Shown here piece by piece: positions 25,090 to 34,420 of a stretch of 64,000 bases of DNA. Position 1 is the first letter of the stretch; each line of letters opens with the position of its first letter. A program made the translations under genes and the position numbers. The DNA comes from a bacterium. Its GTDB lineage: Bacteria > Electryoneota > Electryoneia > Electryoneales > Electryoneaceae. A model generated the notes under the pieces. The model had not been told where the DNA came from, did no database searches, and saw only the letters and a program-made list of their open reading frames with translations. The stretch covers positions 248,001 to 312,000 of the forward strand of contig JAHLLH010000003.1 of the NCBI GenBank assembly GCA_020444265.1, read 5' to 3'.

Positions 25090-25581
25090 ATGGCCGAAAA
25101 ACCCGAGATTAAGGTCCGCGCCGCAGGGGACGCGGACCATCAGAACGTAACCCAGGCCCTTAACGAGCACTGGGGATCAACACGAATCGTGACCCGTGGT
25201 CGCATTCATGCGACCGATAAGCTTCCTACCCTGATCGCGGAAGCGGATGGTGAAATGGTTGGACTGCTGACCTATGAAATTTATGGTCAGGAGTGCGAGT
25301 TGATCACGATGAATGCGTTCCAGCGCGGATTAGGAATCGGCACGGCAATGCTCAGCCATCTCCGTGAAATTGCTGCCGAGAACAATTGCCGTGGCATCTG
25401 GCTGATCACAACGAACGACAATGTCGATGCGATGCGTTTCTACCAGAAGAAAGGCTTCTTCTTTGTTGCTGTCCATCGCGATGCCGTTGTTGGTGCCAGA
25501 CGTCTTAAACCGGAAATCCCGGTTATCGGTAACCACGGTATTCCGATTCGCGACGAAATTGAACTGGTCATGCCCCTCTAA
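25090..25581 (+). CDS. GNAT family N-acetyltransferase
   Basis: A 163-residue single-domain GNAT. The beta4 strand and CoA pyrophosphate loop are seen as LITMNAFQRGLGIGTAMLSHL (Q/RxxGxG/A) and the C-terminal part as TTNDNVDAMRFYQKKGFFFVAVHRDAV, typical of small acetyltransferases acting on amines or amino-acid analogues. The protein ends with DEIELVMPL. It sits 88 bp after the previous GNAT gene and 39 bp before secA, so it may share transcription with secA. Substrate unknown. Confidence 0.88.
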   Translation: MAEKPEIKVRAAGDADHQNVTQALNEHWGSTRIVTRGRIHATDKLPTLIAEADGEMVGLLTYEIYGQECELITMNAFQRGLGIGTAMLSHLREIAAENNCRGIWLITTNDNVDAMRFYQKKGFFFVAVHRDAVVGARRLKPEIPVIGNHGIPIRDEIELVMPL

Positions 25582-25620
25582 GGTCGTCCTATTCAGTATC
25601 CTTATACGGCGAAGGTTGCC

Positions 25621-28600
25621 ATGAGTTTGCTTACATCCCTTTTCGGGACCCGTCACGATCGGCAGAATAAAAAAGTGCTGCCCATTGTCGAACGGATCAA
25701 CGATGTTTACGAATCCCTCCATTCTCTGAGCGACGAGGAACTGCGGGCGAAAACGACCGAATTCCGGGAGCGAATCCGATCCGAAATGGAAGGGTTTGAT
25801 CCTTACGAATCCATCGAACGGGACGATCCGGAACGTGAGAAGAAGGCGAAGAAGATCGAGGTACGTCGTATTGATGAACTCCTCGAAGATTTGCTGCCCG
25901 AAGCGTTCGCTGTGGTCAAAGATGCCTGCCGCCGCCTGACTGAAAAGAAGCACACCTTTACCGCTGCCGAGATGGAGATGGTGTGGGACATGATCCCCTA
26001 TGATGTCCAGCTCATCGGCGGGATTATGCTGCACCGTGGCAAGATTGCGGAAATGGCGACGGGTGAAGGTAAAACTCTTGTCGCCACCATGCCGATGTAC
26101 CTCAACGCCCTGGCAGGGCGAGGGGCGCACCTGGTGACGGTCAACGATTACCTGGCCCGTCGTGACGCTGAGTGGATGGGGCAGGTCTACGAATTCCTAG
26201 GTCTTTCAGTCGGGAAAATCCTTTCCCAGATGCCCCCGCACGAACGTCGTGAGCAGTACGCTGCGGACATTACCTACGGTACGAACAACGAGTTCGGCTT
26301 CGACTACCTGCGTGATAACATGGCGGTCGAAGCGGCCTATATGGTACAGCGCGGACATCACTACGCCATCGTCGATGAGGTTGATAGTGTTCTGATTGAT
26401 GAGGCACGTACTCCACTTATTATCGCCGGTCCGGTACCCAGGTCCAGCGAGGATGATTTTCTACGGTATAACCCCAGTGTGAAAAGGCTTGTTGCGCGTC
26501 AACGTGACCAGGCCATCCAACTCGTCAACGAAGCAGAAAAACTGCTGAAGGAGAACGAGGAGGGAGAGTACGACCGGAAACGTGAATTCCAGGCGGGGAT
26601 CAAACTCTACCAGGCCAATCGTGCACAGCCGAAGCACCGGCGCGTGATGAAAATGCTCGCCGAACAGGGCAACAAGTCTCTTGTCCAGTCGGTTGAAGAT
26701 GAGTACATCCGTGAGAAACGGCAGCACGAACTCGATGAGGGCCTCTACATCGCAATTGATGAAAAGGCGCACACTATCGATCTGACGGACAAGGGTCGCG
26801 AAGAACTTGCCAAGCTGGAAGGAGTTGAAAGCGAATTCTTCGTCCTCCCGGACCTGGGCGATCAGTTCGCCGATCTGGACAATGAGGAGAGCCTTTCCGA
26901 TGAGGAGCGTCTGAAGCTGAAGACGGATGCTGAGCTGAAGATGGCTGAGCGTAGTTCCGTGCTTCACACGATCAACCAGCTTCTGCGTGCTCATTCGCTC
27001 TACGAGAAGGATGAGGAATACGTCATCGAGCAGAACAAGGTGCAGATCGTCGATGAGTTCACCGGACGTATCATGTACGGACGGCGCTACTCGGATGGAC
27101 TGCACCAGGCGATTGAGGCGAAGGAAGGGGTAAAGGTCGAGGCCGAAACCCAGACCATCGCCACCATCACCCTGCAGAACTATTTCCGTCTGTATGGCAA
27201 ATTGGCCGGGATGACCGGTACCGCAGAGACTGAAGAGGACGAGTTCTTCAAGATCTACGAGATGGAAGTGTCGGTGATTCCGACCAACCGTCCCATCGCG
27301 CGAATCGACGAACCGGATGATATTTACCGCACCAAGCGGGAAAAATACAAAGCGATCATCGACGAGATCATTCGAATTCACGAGCTAGGCCTGCCGGTCC
27401 TCGTCGGAACGACATCAGTCGATGTCAGTGAGCTTGTCGCAAAAATGCTTGGGGCGCGGACCGTCAGCGGGCGCAAACTATCCGATCATATCCAGATTTT
27501 GAACGCAAAACAGCATCAGCGTGAAGCGGATATCGTCGCGCATGCAGGTCGTCCCGGTGCCATCACCATCGCCACCAACATGGCAGGTCGTGGTACAGAC
27601 ATCAAGATTACCGATGCGATCAAAGATGCGCATGGTGAGGACGGGATCATCACCGCGCGTCTGAACGCTGATCCTGATTTGCAGAAGCGTCACATCGAAG
27701 AACACGGTATCGATCCGAAGAATCAGCCCGGCGGGCTCCAGATTATTGGCACCGAGAGGCATGAGGCACGGCGTATTGACCGTCAGCTCCGAGGCCGTGC
27801 TGGTCGTCAGGGTGACCCGGGACGATCCAAATTCTACATGTCGCTGGAAGACGATTTAATGCGTCTCTTCGGTGGCGAACGGATGGGACGTGTGATGGAT
27901 ACCCTCGGTCTTCAAGAGGGCGAGGTCATCACCCATTCGATGGTGACTCGAGCGATCGAAAAAGCGCAGAAACGCGTGGAGCAGCACAACTTTTCGATTC
28001 GTGAGCATCTATTAAAGTATGACGATGTCATGAACGTTCAGCGCGAGGTTGTCTACGCTCGCAGACGTGCCGCGCTGATGGGACACATCGAACAAGAAGT
28101 TTCGGCGTTGCTCGAAGAATACTCCGCCTTTGCTCTCGACAATCATGTGGACGAGAAAGAATCGCCGTATGACTGGGATTGGGACGGGCTTCGCAGTGCG
28201 CTCTTGCGAACGCTAATGATCGATGTGCATTTTGACGATGAAGATATAGAGGGCCTCAAGGTCGAAGCCCTCGAGGACAGGATCCTTGAAAAGGCGAAGT
28301 CCGCGCTTGATCGCCGACGTGAAACCCTCGGTGAGGAGTTGTATGAAAAGCTCCTGCGCTTCAGTGTTCTGCGGGTTGTTGACCAGCAGTGGATGGACCA
28401 CCTCTACGAGATGGACCGACTGAAAGAGGGGATCGGCCTTCGCAGTTATGCTCAGCGTGATCCGCTGATTGAGTACAAACGCGAAGGGCTGTCGGCATTC
28501 GAGGAGATGCTGGGACGTGTGGCGGAGCAGAGTTTGCGCATGATCATGACCGCGCAGATTCAGACTACCGAGCAGCAACGTGTTGCAGCACCCCAGGCGA

Positions 28601-28836
28601 GAGAGATCAAATCGGACAGCACGGGAATGGGTCTGTCGAGTGCTCCAGCACCGCAGCAGGATTCCAGTGCGGTTGGTCGCAGTATGCAGCGTGGCGGATT
28701 GCAGGCGCCTCAGCAGAGACGCGAAGCGACCGCCGGAGGCAACCAACCGGTTACCCGTGAAGAGCCGAAGGTAGGACGCAATGATCCGTGTCCGTGCGGC
28801 AGCGGGAAGAAGTACAAGCACTGCCACGGCAGGTAA
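25621..28836 (+). CDS. secA: Preprotein translocase ATPase SecA
   Basis: A 1071-residue motor of the Sec translocon. Visible elements are the Walker A (MATGEGKT, about residue 150), Walker B-type [16 protein letters not shown], the preprotein cross-linking domain, the second nucleotide-binding fold ([11 protein letters not shown] ... [25 protein letters not shown]), the helical scaffold ([16 protein letters not shown]) and a C-terminal SEC-C zinc motif ([13 protein letters not shown]). It is about 170 residues longer than E. coli SecA because of an insertion after the first DEAD half (about 280-390) that is common in FCB-group SecA, and a longer Gln/Ala-rich linker before the zinc motif. It is followed 12 nt later by a DUF494 gene. 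Confidence 0.98.
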   Translation: MSLLTSLFGTRHDRQNKKVLPIVERINDVYESLHSLSDEELRAKTTEFRERIRSEMEGFDPYESIERDDPEREKKAKKIEVRRIDELLEDLLPEAFAVVKDACRRLTEKKHTFTAAEMEMVWDMIPYDVQLIGGIMLHRGKIAEMATGEGKTLVATMPMYLNALAGRGAHLVTVNDYLARRDAEWMGQVYEFLGLSVGKILSQMPPHERREQYAADITYGTNNEFGFDYLRDNMAVEAAYMVQRGHHYAIVDEVDSVLIDEARTPLIIAGPVPRSSEDDFLRYNPSVKRLVARQRDQAIQLVNEAEKLLKENEEGEYDRKREFQAGIKLYQANRAQPKHRRVMKMLAEQGNKSLVQSVEDEYIREKRQHELDEGLYIAIDEKAHTIDLTDKGREELAKLEGVESEFFVLPDLGDQFADLDNEESLSDEERLKLKTDAELKMAERSSVLHTINQLLRAHSLYEKDEEYVIEQNKVQIVDEFTGRIMYGRRYSDGLHQAIEAKEGVKVEAETQTIATITLQNYFRLYGKLAGMTGTAETEEDEFFKIYEMEVSVIPTNRPIARIDEPDDIYRTKREKYKAIIDEIIRIHELGLPVLVGTTSVDVSELVAKMLGARTVSGRKLSDHIQILNAKQHQREADIVAHAGRPGAITIATNMAGRGTDIKITDAIKDAHGEDGIITARLNADPDLQKRHIEEHGIDPKNQPGGLQIIGTERHEARRIDRQLRGRAGRQGDPGRSKFYMSLEDDLMRLFGGERMGRVMDTLGLQEGEVITHSMVTRAIEKAQKRVEQHNFSIREHLLKYDDVMNVQREVVYARRRAALMGHIEQEVSALLEEYSAFALDNHVDEKESPYDWDWDGLRSALLRTLMIDVHFDDEDIEGLKVEALEDRILEKAKSALDRRRETLGEELYEKLLRFSVLRVVDQQWMDHLYEMDRLKEGIGLRSYAQRDPLIEYKREGLSAFEEMLGRVAEQSLRMIMTAQIQTTEQQRVAAPQAREIKSDSTGMGLSSAPAPQQDSSAVGRSMQRGGLQAPQQRREATAGGNQPVTREEPKVGRNDPCPCGSGKKYKHCHGR

Positions 28837-28848
28837 ACAGGAAGCAGC

Positions 28849-29343
28849 ATGAGAGAAGAGGACTTCTCCGCTCCCCAGCGCGTCGTCGGTCTGGCGATGT
28901 ATCTGCTTCGCGAGATACGTGAACAGCGCATCGCTCTCGATGATATCGAGGAGATGAGCGACGAGCTGAAGGGGCAGGGGTATACTGACTCCGAGATCAA
29001 TGCGGCATTTGACTGGGTCTATGACCGTGTCGATGGTGTTGATCCCTCGGAAATCGTGTACCGTTCCGGCTTTACGACCCATTCTTTCCGCGTGTTGCAT
29101 CCCGCGGAACGTGCGGTGCTCAGCCCGGAAGCCTATGGTCAGTTGATCGAAATGCAGGCGCTCGGCATGTTGGATATGGAAGACATGGAGCGTCTGATTG
29201 ATCGTGCCCTCGCCATTGGCGGCCCGATGAGCTCCCAGGACCTGCGTACCCTCGTACACTCCTACCTGTTCGAAGAAGGAACTCGAGCGGGAGGAAAGGG
29301 TGCCTTGGCACTGACCCGCCCCGGATCGAACACGGTCCATTGA
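28849..29343 (+). CDS. DUF494/Smg-like protein
   Basis: A 164-residue cytoplasmic protein matching the Smg (DUF494) pattern: an N-terminal helical part (LMYLLREI-type, with SDELKGQGYTDSEINAAFDWV) and a C-terminal part (FRVLHPAERAVLSPEAYGQLIEMQALGMLDMEDMERLIDRAL). The molecular role of this family is not settled. It is 12 nt after secA and has a GGAA ribosome binding site, so it is co-transcribed with secA and followed by a terminator. Confidence 0.82.
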   Translation: MREEDFSAPQRVVGLAMYLLREIREQRIALDDIEEMSDELKGQGYTDSEINAAFDWVYDRVDGVDPSEIVYRSGFTTHSFRVLHPAERAVLSPEAYGQLIEMQALGMLDMEDMERLIDRALAIGGPMSSQDLRTLVHSYLFEEGTRAGGKGALALTRPGSNTVH

Positions 29344-29366
29344 GTCCAACTGAACATTTAGAGCAA

Positions 29367-29400
29367 AAGGGCGTTGCAGATGCGGCGCCCTTCTTTCGTT
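29367..29400 (+). terminator. Intrinsic terminator of the secA operon
   Basis: AAGGGCGTTGCA pairs with TGCGGCGCCCTT (12 bp with two wobble pairs, tight loop), followed by TTCTTTCGTTT. It begins 24 nt after the DUF494 stop codon. Confidence 0.75.
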
Positions 29401-29451
29401 TCCAGGGATCGGTGCGGTATTTTAACCATCCGGACAAGCTGGGATGACTGT

Positions 29452-30213
29452 ATGGCATTGATCATGAAGAGATGGGTCTTGACCGCTATCCTGTTTTGCC
29501 TGGGTCCATTAATGGCTCAGGCCTTTCCACCATCCTACGACTTTTCCCGCCTTCCAGAAGATGAGACCGGCCAATTCAGCCTGCGTTATCCTGCAGAAGA
29601 CAAGTCTGCCGGCACCCTCTACGAATCGTTGCATCTGGAGGATCGGTATGGCCTGAGTGTTTATGTCCTGACACGCCGTTTCGAGGGTGATCTGTTTGAG
29701 CTGGAGACGATTGAATTTGAGGCAGAAAGTTTTATCCCGATCCGTGCCACAAGGGTTCAGAAAGTGCGAGGCATGAATGTGGAGACTGAAATCCAGTTTC
29801 AGTCCACTCGTGCGGTGATCACAGTCCGTGAACCAGAACTGCTGGGTGGTAAGACCTCCACAACAATGATCGATATCCCTCGTGAGTCGATCACCCTTCA
29901 GCAAGTGCCGTACGCACTGAGGACCAAGCCGTTGAGAAGGGGTGAAAGCTACCGTTTTACTGTTTTACCGATGTTTGGTCCGACCCGGGACACGGAAGTG
30001 CTGGTTGCCGTTGTGGAGCATGGAATCAGCGAATCCGGCACACCATCCGAGGCTGTCCTTCAGTGTAGCCTTGGTAGCGAACGCTGGCAGGTTCGAATTG
30101 GTTTGACTGGCAAGCGACCGTTACTCGAGTCCGGTCGGAGTTTCAGCGGTTCAAACGGTTTGGCTGGCCTCGCCCTGCATGACGCGGAGCATTCCGGTGA
30201 CAAGGGGCGTTAA
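29452..30213 (+). CDS. Exported hypothetical protein (DUF3108-like)
   Basis: A 253-residue protein. The ATG at 29452 lies 7 nt after GGGA and is followed by a signal peptide (MKRWVLTAILFCLGPLMAQA). The mature part is beta-rich, with YLLTRRFEGDLFELE-like strands, an INVETEIQF-type core and a conserved-looking DIP...LQQVPYALRTKPLRRGESYRF section, reminiscent of DUF3108 periplasmic proteins that resemble lipoprotein carrier folds. This family suggestion is weak. The gene stands alone between two terminators. Confidence 0.65.
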   Translation: MALIMKRWVLTAILFCLGPLMAQAFPPSYDFSRLPEDETGQFSLRYPAEDKSAGTLYESLHLEDRYGLSVYVLTRRFEGDLFELETIEFEAESFIPIRATRVQKVRGMNVETEIQFQSTRAVITVREPELLGGKTSTTMIDIPRESITLQQVPYALRTKPLRRGESYRFTVLPMFGPTRDTEVLVAVVEHGISESGTPSEAVLQCSLGSERWQVRIGLTGKRPLLESGRSFSGSNGLAGLALHDAEHSGDKGR

Positions 30214-30235
30214 AAAGCGAGAAATCCCTGGAGGA

Positions 30236-30270
30236 CAGCAGCCCGACAAGCGTTGCTTGCCGGGCTGCTG
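30236..30270. terminator. Bidirectional intergenic hairpin
   Basis: CAGCAGCCCGACAAGC pairs with GCTTGCCGGGCTGCTG (16 bp with one G-T pair, 3-nt loop) between the convergent 29452 gene and pyrC. A T-rich stretch (ATTTCTCGCTTTTTA) follows on the minus strand. Confidence 0.75.
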
Positions 30271-30295
30271 AACGTTGAACCTGGAAAGGCTCCCA

Positions 30296-31660
30296 TCAGC
30301 TCCATAGCATCCGTGCATCGGGTGCGATCAGCACCCAGCCACGATTGATGGTGCCGATTGGCTTGGCGGGCAGTGTCCAGCCGCCGAAGGGAGTGTTGCG
30401 TCCCTTGCTGAGGAATTTTTGCGGATCGACGGACCAGGGAGCGTCCGGATCGATCATCGTCAATTCCGCAACCGCACCCTTCTTAATCTGTACAGCAGGC
30501 AACCGCATGATCTCTCGCGGAGCGACGGCCATCTTCTGCACCACATCCACCCAGTCGAGTTTCTTGGTGGCGATCAACTCTTTCGCGATCACACCGATGG
30601 CCGTTTCGAGCCCGACAATGCCGTTCGGCACGAAACTGAACTCAACCAGTGACTCTTCAGCCGTGTGTGGTGCGTGGTCTGTCGCGAGGGCATCAATGGT
30701 GCCGTCCATCAAGCCTTCGATCACCGCCTGACGATCATCCTCCGTACCAAGCGGCGGGTTCATCTTGTAGTTGCCATCGTAGGATTCGCACGCTTCGTCG
30801 GTCAGGGAGATGTGATGCGGAGTCGCTTCGCAGGTGACGTTCGCACCTTTGCTCTTGCCCCAGCGAACCATATCGATGGATTCACGGCTTGAAATGTGTC
30901 CCACATGAAGTCGTCCACCAGTGTAAAGCGACAGCAGAACATCACGTGCAACCATCACCGATTCGGTCAGGCTGGGCCATCCGGGCAAGCCGAGGCGGGT
31001 TGAAACTTCGCTTTCGCGCATCACACCCTTGCCGCCGAGCGACATCTCCTCACTATGAGTGCTGATGACCATGTCGTGCATTTTGGAGTACTCCAGGGCG
31101 CGACGCATCACTTCGGCGTTGGCGACCGGGCTGCCATCATCGGACAGCACGCGAACACCAGCGTGGAACAGGTCTGAAATGTCCGACAGCATTTTTCCGT
31201 CACGGTCACGTGTGACCGTCCCGACCGGATGAACCGCCACCGGGGCGCCGGCTGCCTGGTCGAAGATCCAGCGCACGACACCAACATTGTCCGGCGCGGG
31301 ATCGGTATTCGGCATCGCCGCCACACCAGTAAACCCACCCGCTGCTGCTGCGCAGGTTCCGGTAAGGATCGTTTCCTTGTCCTCACGGCCCGGTTCACGA
31401 AGGTGGACATGCATGTCAAAGAAGCCGGGGGCGACAATCTTACCCTTGAGGTTCAGGTGCTGATGTTTGCCGATTTCCTTGCGGTCAATGTTTCCGACTT
31501 CGACAATTTTTCCCTTGTCGATCAGAATGTCGGCCTTTTTGTCCAGTCCCAGCGAAGGATCGATCACACGAGCTCCGGTGATCAGGACCTTCATGTTTTT
31601 GTTGACCAACCAGCCATGCCGGCTCAGGAGGTCTGCACCCTGCTTGCTATTCCAACTCAT
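30296..31660 (-). CDS. pyrC: Dihydroorotase
   Basis: Class I dihydroorotase of about 454 residues, which closes carbamoyl-aspartate to dihydroorotate. Metal and substrate motifs are DMHVHLREPG, MPNTDPAPD, STHSEE, HVGHISS and ATDHAPHT (catalytic Asp). The ATG at 31660 is preceded by AGGAGG at 5-nt spacing and overlaps the end of pyrB by 14 bp. The ORF track's GTG is two codons earlier. Many homologues start at the internal ATG at 31594 (MKVLITGA), so the first 22 residues may be an extension, but the strong ribosome binding site favours 31660. Third gene of the pyrR-pyrB-pyrC operon. Confidence 0.95.
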   Translation of the reverse strand: MSWNSKQGADLLSRHGWLVNKNMKVLITGARVIDPSLGLDKKADILIDKGKIVEVGNIDRKEIGKHQHLNLKGKIVAPGFFDMHVHLREPGREDKETILTGTCAAAAGGFTGVAAMPNTDPAPDNVGVVRWIFDQAAGAPVAVHPVGTVTRDRDGKMLSDISDLFHAGVRVLSDDGSPVANAEVMRRALEYSKMHDMVISTHSEEMSLGGKGVMRESEVSTRLGLPGWPSLTESVMVARDVLLSLYTGGRLHVGHISSRESIDMVRWGKSKGANVTCEATPHHISLTDEACESYDGNYKMNPPLGTEDDRQAVIEGLMDGTIDALATDHAPHTAEESLVEFSFVPNGIVGLETAIGVIAKELIATKKLDWVDVVQKMAVAPREIMRLPAVQIKKGAVAELTMIDPDAPWSVDPQKFLSKGRNTPFGGWTLPAKPIGTINRGWVLIAPDARMLWS

Positions 31661-32579
31661 TTTCACCTCCTGCCAACAGGAACAACACTGCCATACGAAC
31701 CGCTACACCGTTTGTCACCTGCTGCAGGATGACACTGTGCGGCCCGTCCGCCACATCACCATCGAGCTCAACACCACGGTTGATCGGGCCGGGGTGGAGA
31801 ATGAGGATCGGACGATTCAGTTTGTCAAGCCGAGCGCTGGTAATACCGAAGCCGGCGTGATACTCTCGGATCGAAGGGAAGAGACCCTGGTCCTGACGCT
31901 CCTGCTGAATGCGCAGCACGTTCAGCACATCCGATTTCGCGATGGCCTCATCGACATCATGATAGACCTTCACACCGAGGTTCTCAAGGTGGCGCGGGAT
32001 CAGGGTTGGTGGACCGCAGACTGCGACTTTCGCACCCATTGTCTGTAAACCATAGATGTTCGACAGCGCGACACGGCTGTGTGAAATGTCACCGACCAGG
32101 GTGACACGCAATTTGTCGAAGCTGCCGACCTGTTCACGGATGGTCATCATATCCAGCAGCGCCTGAGTCGGATGCTCATGGGCACCATCACCTGCATTGA
32201 TCACCTTGGAAGCACAGTGCTTGATCAACAGCGTGTGAGCACCGGGAAGTGGGTGACGCATGACCACGAGATCAATCTTCATCGCCTCGATGTTCTTGAT
32301 CGTGTCGATCAGCGTTTCACCTTTGTTTACCGACGAAGCACTCGACGAGAAGTTGACCACGTCTGCTGAAAGGCGCTTTTCCGCCAGTTCGAAGGAGATG
32401 CGCGTCCGAGTTGAGTTCTCGAAGAAGGCGTTCACGACCGTGACATGACGCAGGGTTGGGACCTTTGGAATGGGTCGGCTAAGGATTTCCTTGAAAGAAA
32501 CCGCCGCGTCCAGAATCGAGGTAATATCCTCAGCTGGAATATCCCGAAGGCCAAGCAGGTGACGCGATTGCAAAGCCAT
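31647..32579 (-). CDS. pyrB: Aspartate carbamoyltransferase catalytic subunit
   Basis: A 310-residue transcarbamylase making carbamoyl-aspartate from carbamoyl phosphate and aspartate. Carbamoyl-phosphate-binding STRTRISFE, the SVNKGET loop, HPTQALLD and the aspartate-side HPGPINRGVEL are all present. It starts 2 nt after pyrR stops, and its AGGAGG ribosome binding site lies inside the end of pyrR. No regulatory subunit (pyrI) is next to it, in line with PyrR-type regulation. Confidence 0.97.
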   Translation of the reverse strand: MALQSRHLLGLRDIPAEDITSILDAAVSFKEILSRPIPKVPTLRHVTVVNAFFENSTRTRISFELAEKRLSADVVNFSSSASSVNKGETLIDTIKNIEAMKIDLVVMRHPLPGAHTLLIKHCASKVINAGDGAHEHPTQALLDMMTIREQVGSFDKLRVTLVGDISHSRVALSNIYGLQTMGAKVAVCGPPTLIPRHLENLGVKVYHDVDEAIAKSDVLNVLRIQQERQDQGLFPSIREYHAGFGITSARLDKLNRPILILHPGPINRGVELDGDVADGPHSVILQQVTNGVAVRMAVLFLLAGGENELE

Positions 32580-32581
32580 GG

Positions 32582-33136
32582 TTACTTATCCTCCTTCACG
32601 TCGCGAAGTAGCACCACTTCATCCTCGCCATCATGCTCGACCAGACGGACCTGTACGTTTTCATCGCCGGCTGTCGGGATGTTTTTCCCGACAAAATCCG
32701 CCTTGATGGGCAGTTCACGGTGGCCGCGGTCGACGAGGACAGCCAGTTGGACACGGCCTGGGCGGCCATAGTCCATCAGGGCGTCGAGCGCGGCACGGCT
32801 GGTGCGGCCCGTGTAAAGGACATCATCCACCAGCACGATGTCCACACCATCCATGTTGAAGGGGATGTCCGTAACCTGTACTCCCGGACCTACTTTGCGG
32901 ATACGGAAATCGTCACGGTAAAGAGTGATGTCGAGGACACCGAGACCGAGCATTTCGCCTTCAATCTCCTTGATCGCCTCGACGAGACGCTGGGCGACGA
33001 AGACACCGCGAGTACGGATGCCAACGATTCCCAGGTTTTTGACACCGTGGTGTCGCTCCACGATTTCATGCGCGAGACGCATGATCGTGCGCTTGATGTC
33101 CACAGCATCCATCACACGTGCTTTGACCTGCTCCAT
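32582..33136 (-). CDS. pyrR: Bifunctional pyr operon attenuator / uracil phosphoribosyltransferase
   Basis: A 184-residue PRTase-fold protein with the PRPP-binding signature VLVDDVLYTGRTSRAALDAL and the PyrR-typical IGIRTRGVFVAQRL and VDRGHRELPIKADFVGKNIPT. PyrR binds pyr mRNA when UMP is high and favours termination; it also has weak uracil phosphoribosyltransferase activity. It is the first gene of the operon and a terminator hairpin plus a candidate binding loop lie just upstream, supporting self-regulation. The ATG at 33136 has a GGGAG ribosome binding site. Confidence 0.96.
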   Translation of the reverse strand: MEQVKARVMDAVDIKRTIMRLAHEIVERHHGVKNLGIVGIRTRGVFVAQRLVEAIKEIEGEMLGLGVLDITLYRDDFRIRKVGPGVQVTDIPFNMDGVDIVLVDDVLYTGRTSRAALDALMDYGRPGRVQLAVLVDRGHRELPIKADFVGKNIPTAGDENVQVRLVEHDGEDEVVLLRDVKEDK

Positions 33137-33200
33137 GGTTCTCCCGGATCGGTTCGTTCAGACCCCCTTGACCATCCGATGACACGTTTCAGGAGGGCAC

Positions 33201-33233
33201 AAAAAAACGTCCTCGACGTGTCGGCGAGAACGT
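33201..33233 (-). terminator. Attenuator-type terminator in the pyr leader
   Basis: On the minus strand ACGTTCTCG pairs with CGAGGACGT (9 bp, 9-nt loop) and is followed by seven T. It is 65 nt upstream of pyrR, inside the leader, so it should end transcription before the operon unless an antiterminator forms. Confidence 0.75.
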
Positions 33234-33291
33234 GGAAAGGTCGTGCGGGGCAGTGGGACTGTCGTCAAAGGTGTAGCCGTGGTGGCTTCAT

Positions 33292-33300
33292 CCTTCTCTG
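33292..33300 (-). promoter_or_regulatory. Candidate PyrR-binding loop
   Basis: The minus strand reads GCGCAGAGAAGGATG about 60 nt before the attenuator. This resembles the conserved CCAGAGAGG loop of PyrR anti-antiterminator RNAs. The surrounding secondary structure was not computed. Confidence 0.4.
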
Positions 33301-33515
33301 CGCCCTTCCCCGGGCAGCCCTTCCCCGACTCGCCGGACGGGGTTAAAGGGTCGACCGAAAGGTAGAGGGCGCGAGGGGAGGAGGCAAGGGGAAGCGAGGC
33401 AGAGATTGTCCCGCTCTCCGAGGTGGGAATTGTTGGAATTGGTGTCTGTCTGGGGAAGCGATGGATACTGTTTTCCACTCTACATTTCCTGCAGGCCAAA
33501 CCCGGGAGAATGGAT

Positions 33516-34352
33516 ATGGAAAAGCAGTCGAATTTGAAGCGTTGGATTGTTGCATGGTACGCTGTGCTCGTGGGGCTGGTTCTTCTCAGCCTGCTGGTGA
33601 TGGCCCTCTGGTCTCGCCAGACTCCCGCACCCTCCGAACAGACCCTGGCTGCCGCTCCGGACAGTATGGCGTTATTGGGTGAAGTGCCTGTGTCCAGCGT
33701 GGGGAAGCAGCGGAAGAGCACGAACTCCGTACCCAGCTACCAGCAAGGCGAGCTGACCTACGCATTTCCTGAAGCCATGAAGGTTGGTCGCACCGAGACC
33801 TTGAAAGCGATTGTGATCCCGGAAGGTGGCCAGTTCGGAGTTGACCCGCGGGCTGCAGTTGAGATGGAAGGGGATTCCGCACGTGTAGTCAAGATCATCG
33901 TTGGCTCTTCCGTTCGCTTGAGCCTGCATGGGGAAGGTTTCACCGTCGATAGTCTGACGAGCCAGGAGCAGGCGATTCTTCCCGGCCTGGCGAGCATCTG
34001 GCTATGGGATGTGACCCCTGAAAAAGGCGGTCAGCAAAGGTTGCGGCTGCTTGTGGATACGACTGTACGGACCCCGGATGGTGAACATGCTGCAAAGACC
34101 GTCTATGTTGATACTGAAACCATCCATGTTGCATCAAATCTAGGCTATTCCCTGCGTAAAGCAATGGTCACCTATTTCAGCGCCTTGTGGGAGCTGATCC
34201 TCGGCGGTCTGTTGGTGCCCGTTGTGATTGCTCTGATTGACCGTTTCCGGATCGAAGCAAAGAGACGGATTTTACCTGCGGATATCATTGAAGCGCTGGA
34301 GGAGGAGCAATTGAAGAAGCTGCGTGGCGAATCCGTCGGGGACGAGAGTTGA
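33516..34352 (+). CDS. Hypothetical membrane protein, two TM helices
   Basis: A 278-residue protein that I do not recognise. The start at 33516 lies 7 nt after GGGAG; an ATG at 33510 is too close to it. A membrane helix (WYAVLVGLVLLSLLVMALW) near the N-terminus is followed by about 170 residues of likely periplasmic beta-structure and a second helix (ELILGGLLVPVVIALIDRF), leaving a short, basic and acidic cytoplasmic tail. The plan resembles conserved hypothetical proteins beside signalling genes, but no motif supports a function. It is transcribed alone and ends at a strong terminator. Confidence 0.7.
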   Translation: MEKQSNLKRWIVAWYAVLVGLVLLSLLVMALWSRQTPAPSEQTLAAAPDSMALLGEVPVSSVGKQRKSTNSVPSYQQGELTYAFPEAMKVGRTETLKAIVIPEGGQFGVDPRAAVEMEGDSARVVKIIVGSSVRLSLHGEGFTVDSLTSQEQAILPGLASIWLWDVTPEKGGQQRLRLLVDTTVRTPDGEHAAKTVYVDTETIHVASNLGYSLRKAMVTYFSALWELILGGLLVPVVIALIDRFRIEAKRRILPADIIEALEEEQLKKLRGESVGDES

Positions 34353-34370
34353 TCAATGTGCTATAAAATC

Positions 34371-34405
34371 AAACGGCCCCATGTCTGCTGGACATGGGGC
34401 CGTTT
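34371..34405. terminator. Strong bidirectional terminator
   Basis: AAACGGCCCCATGTC and GACATGGGGCCGTTT form a perfect 15-bp stem with a 5-nt loop between convergent genes. On the minus strand it closes the motor-like operon. Confidence 0.9.
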
Positions 34406-34420
34406 AATCGTTGACATGCC

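Noticed and set aside
28213-29349. 378-residue minus-strand ORF
   Set aside because: Antisense to secA and the DUF494 gene; composition typical of a shadow frame.
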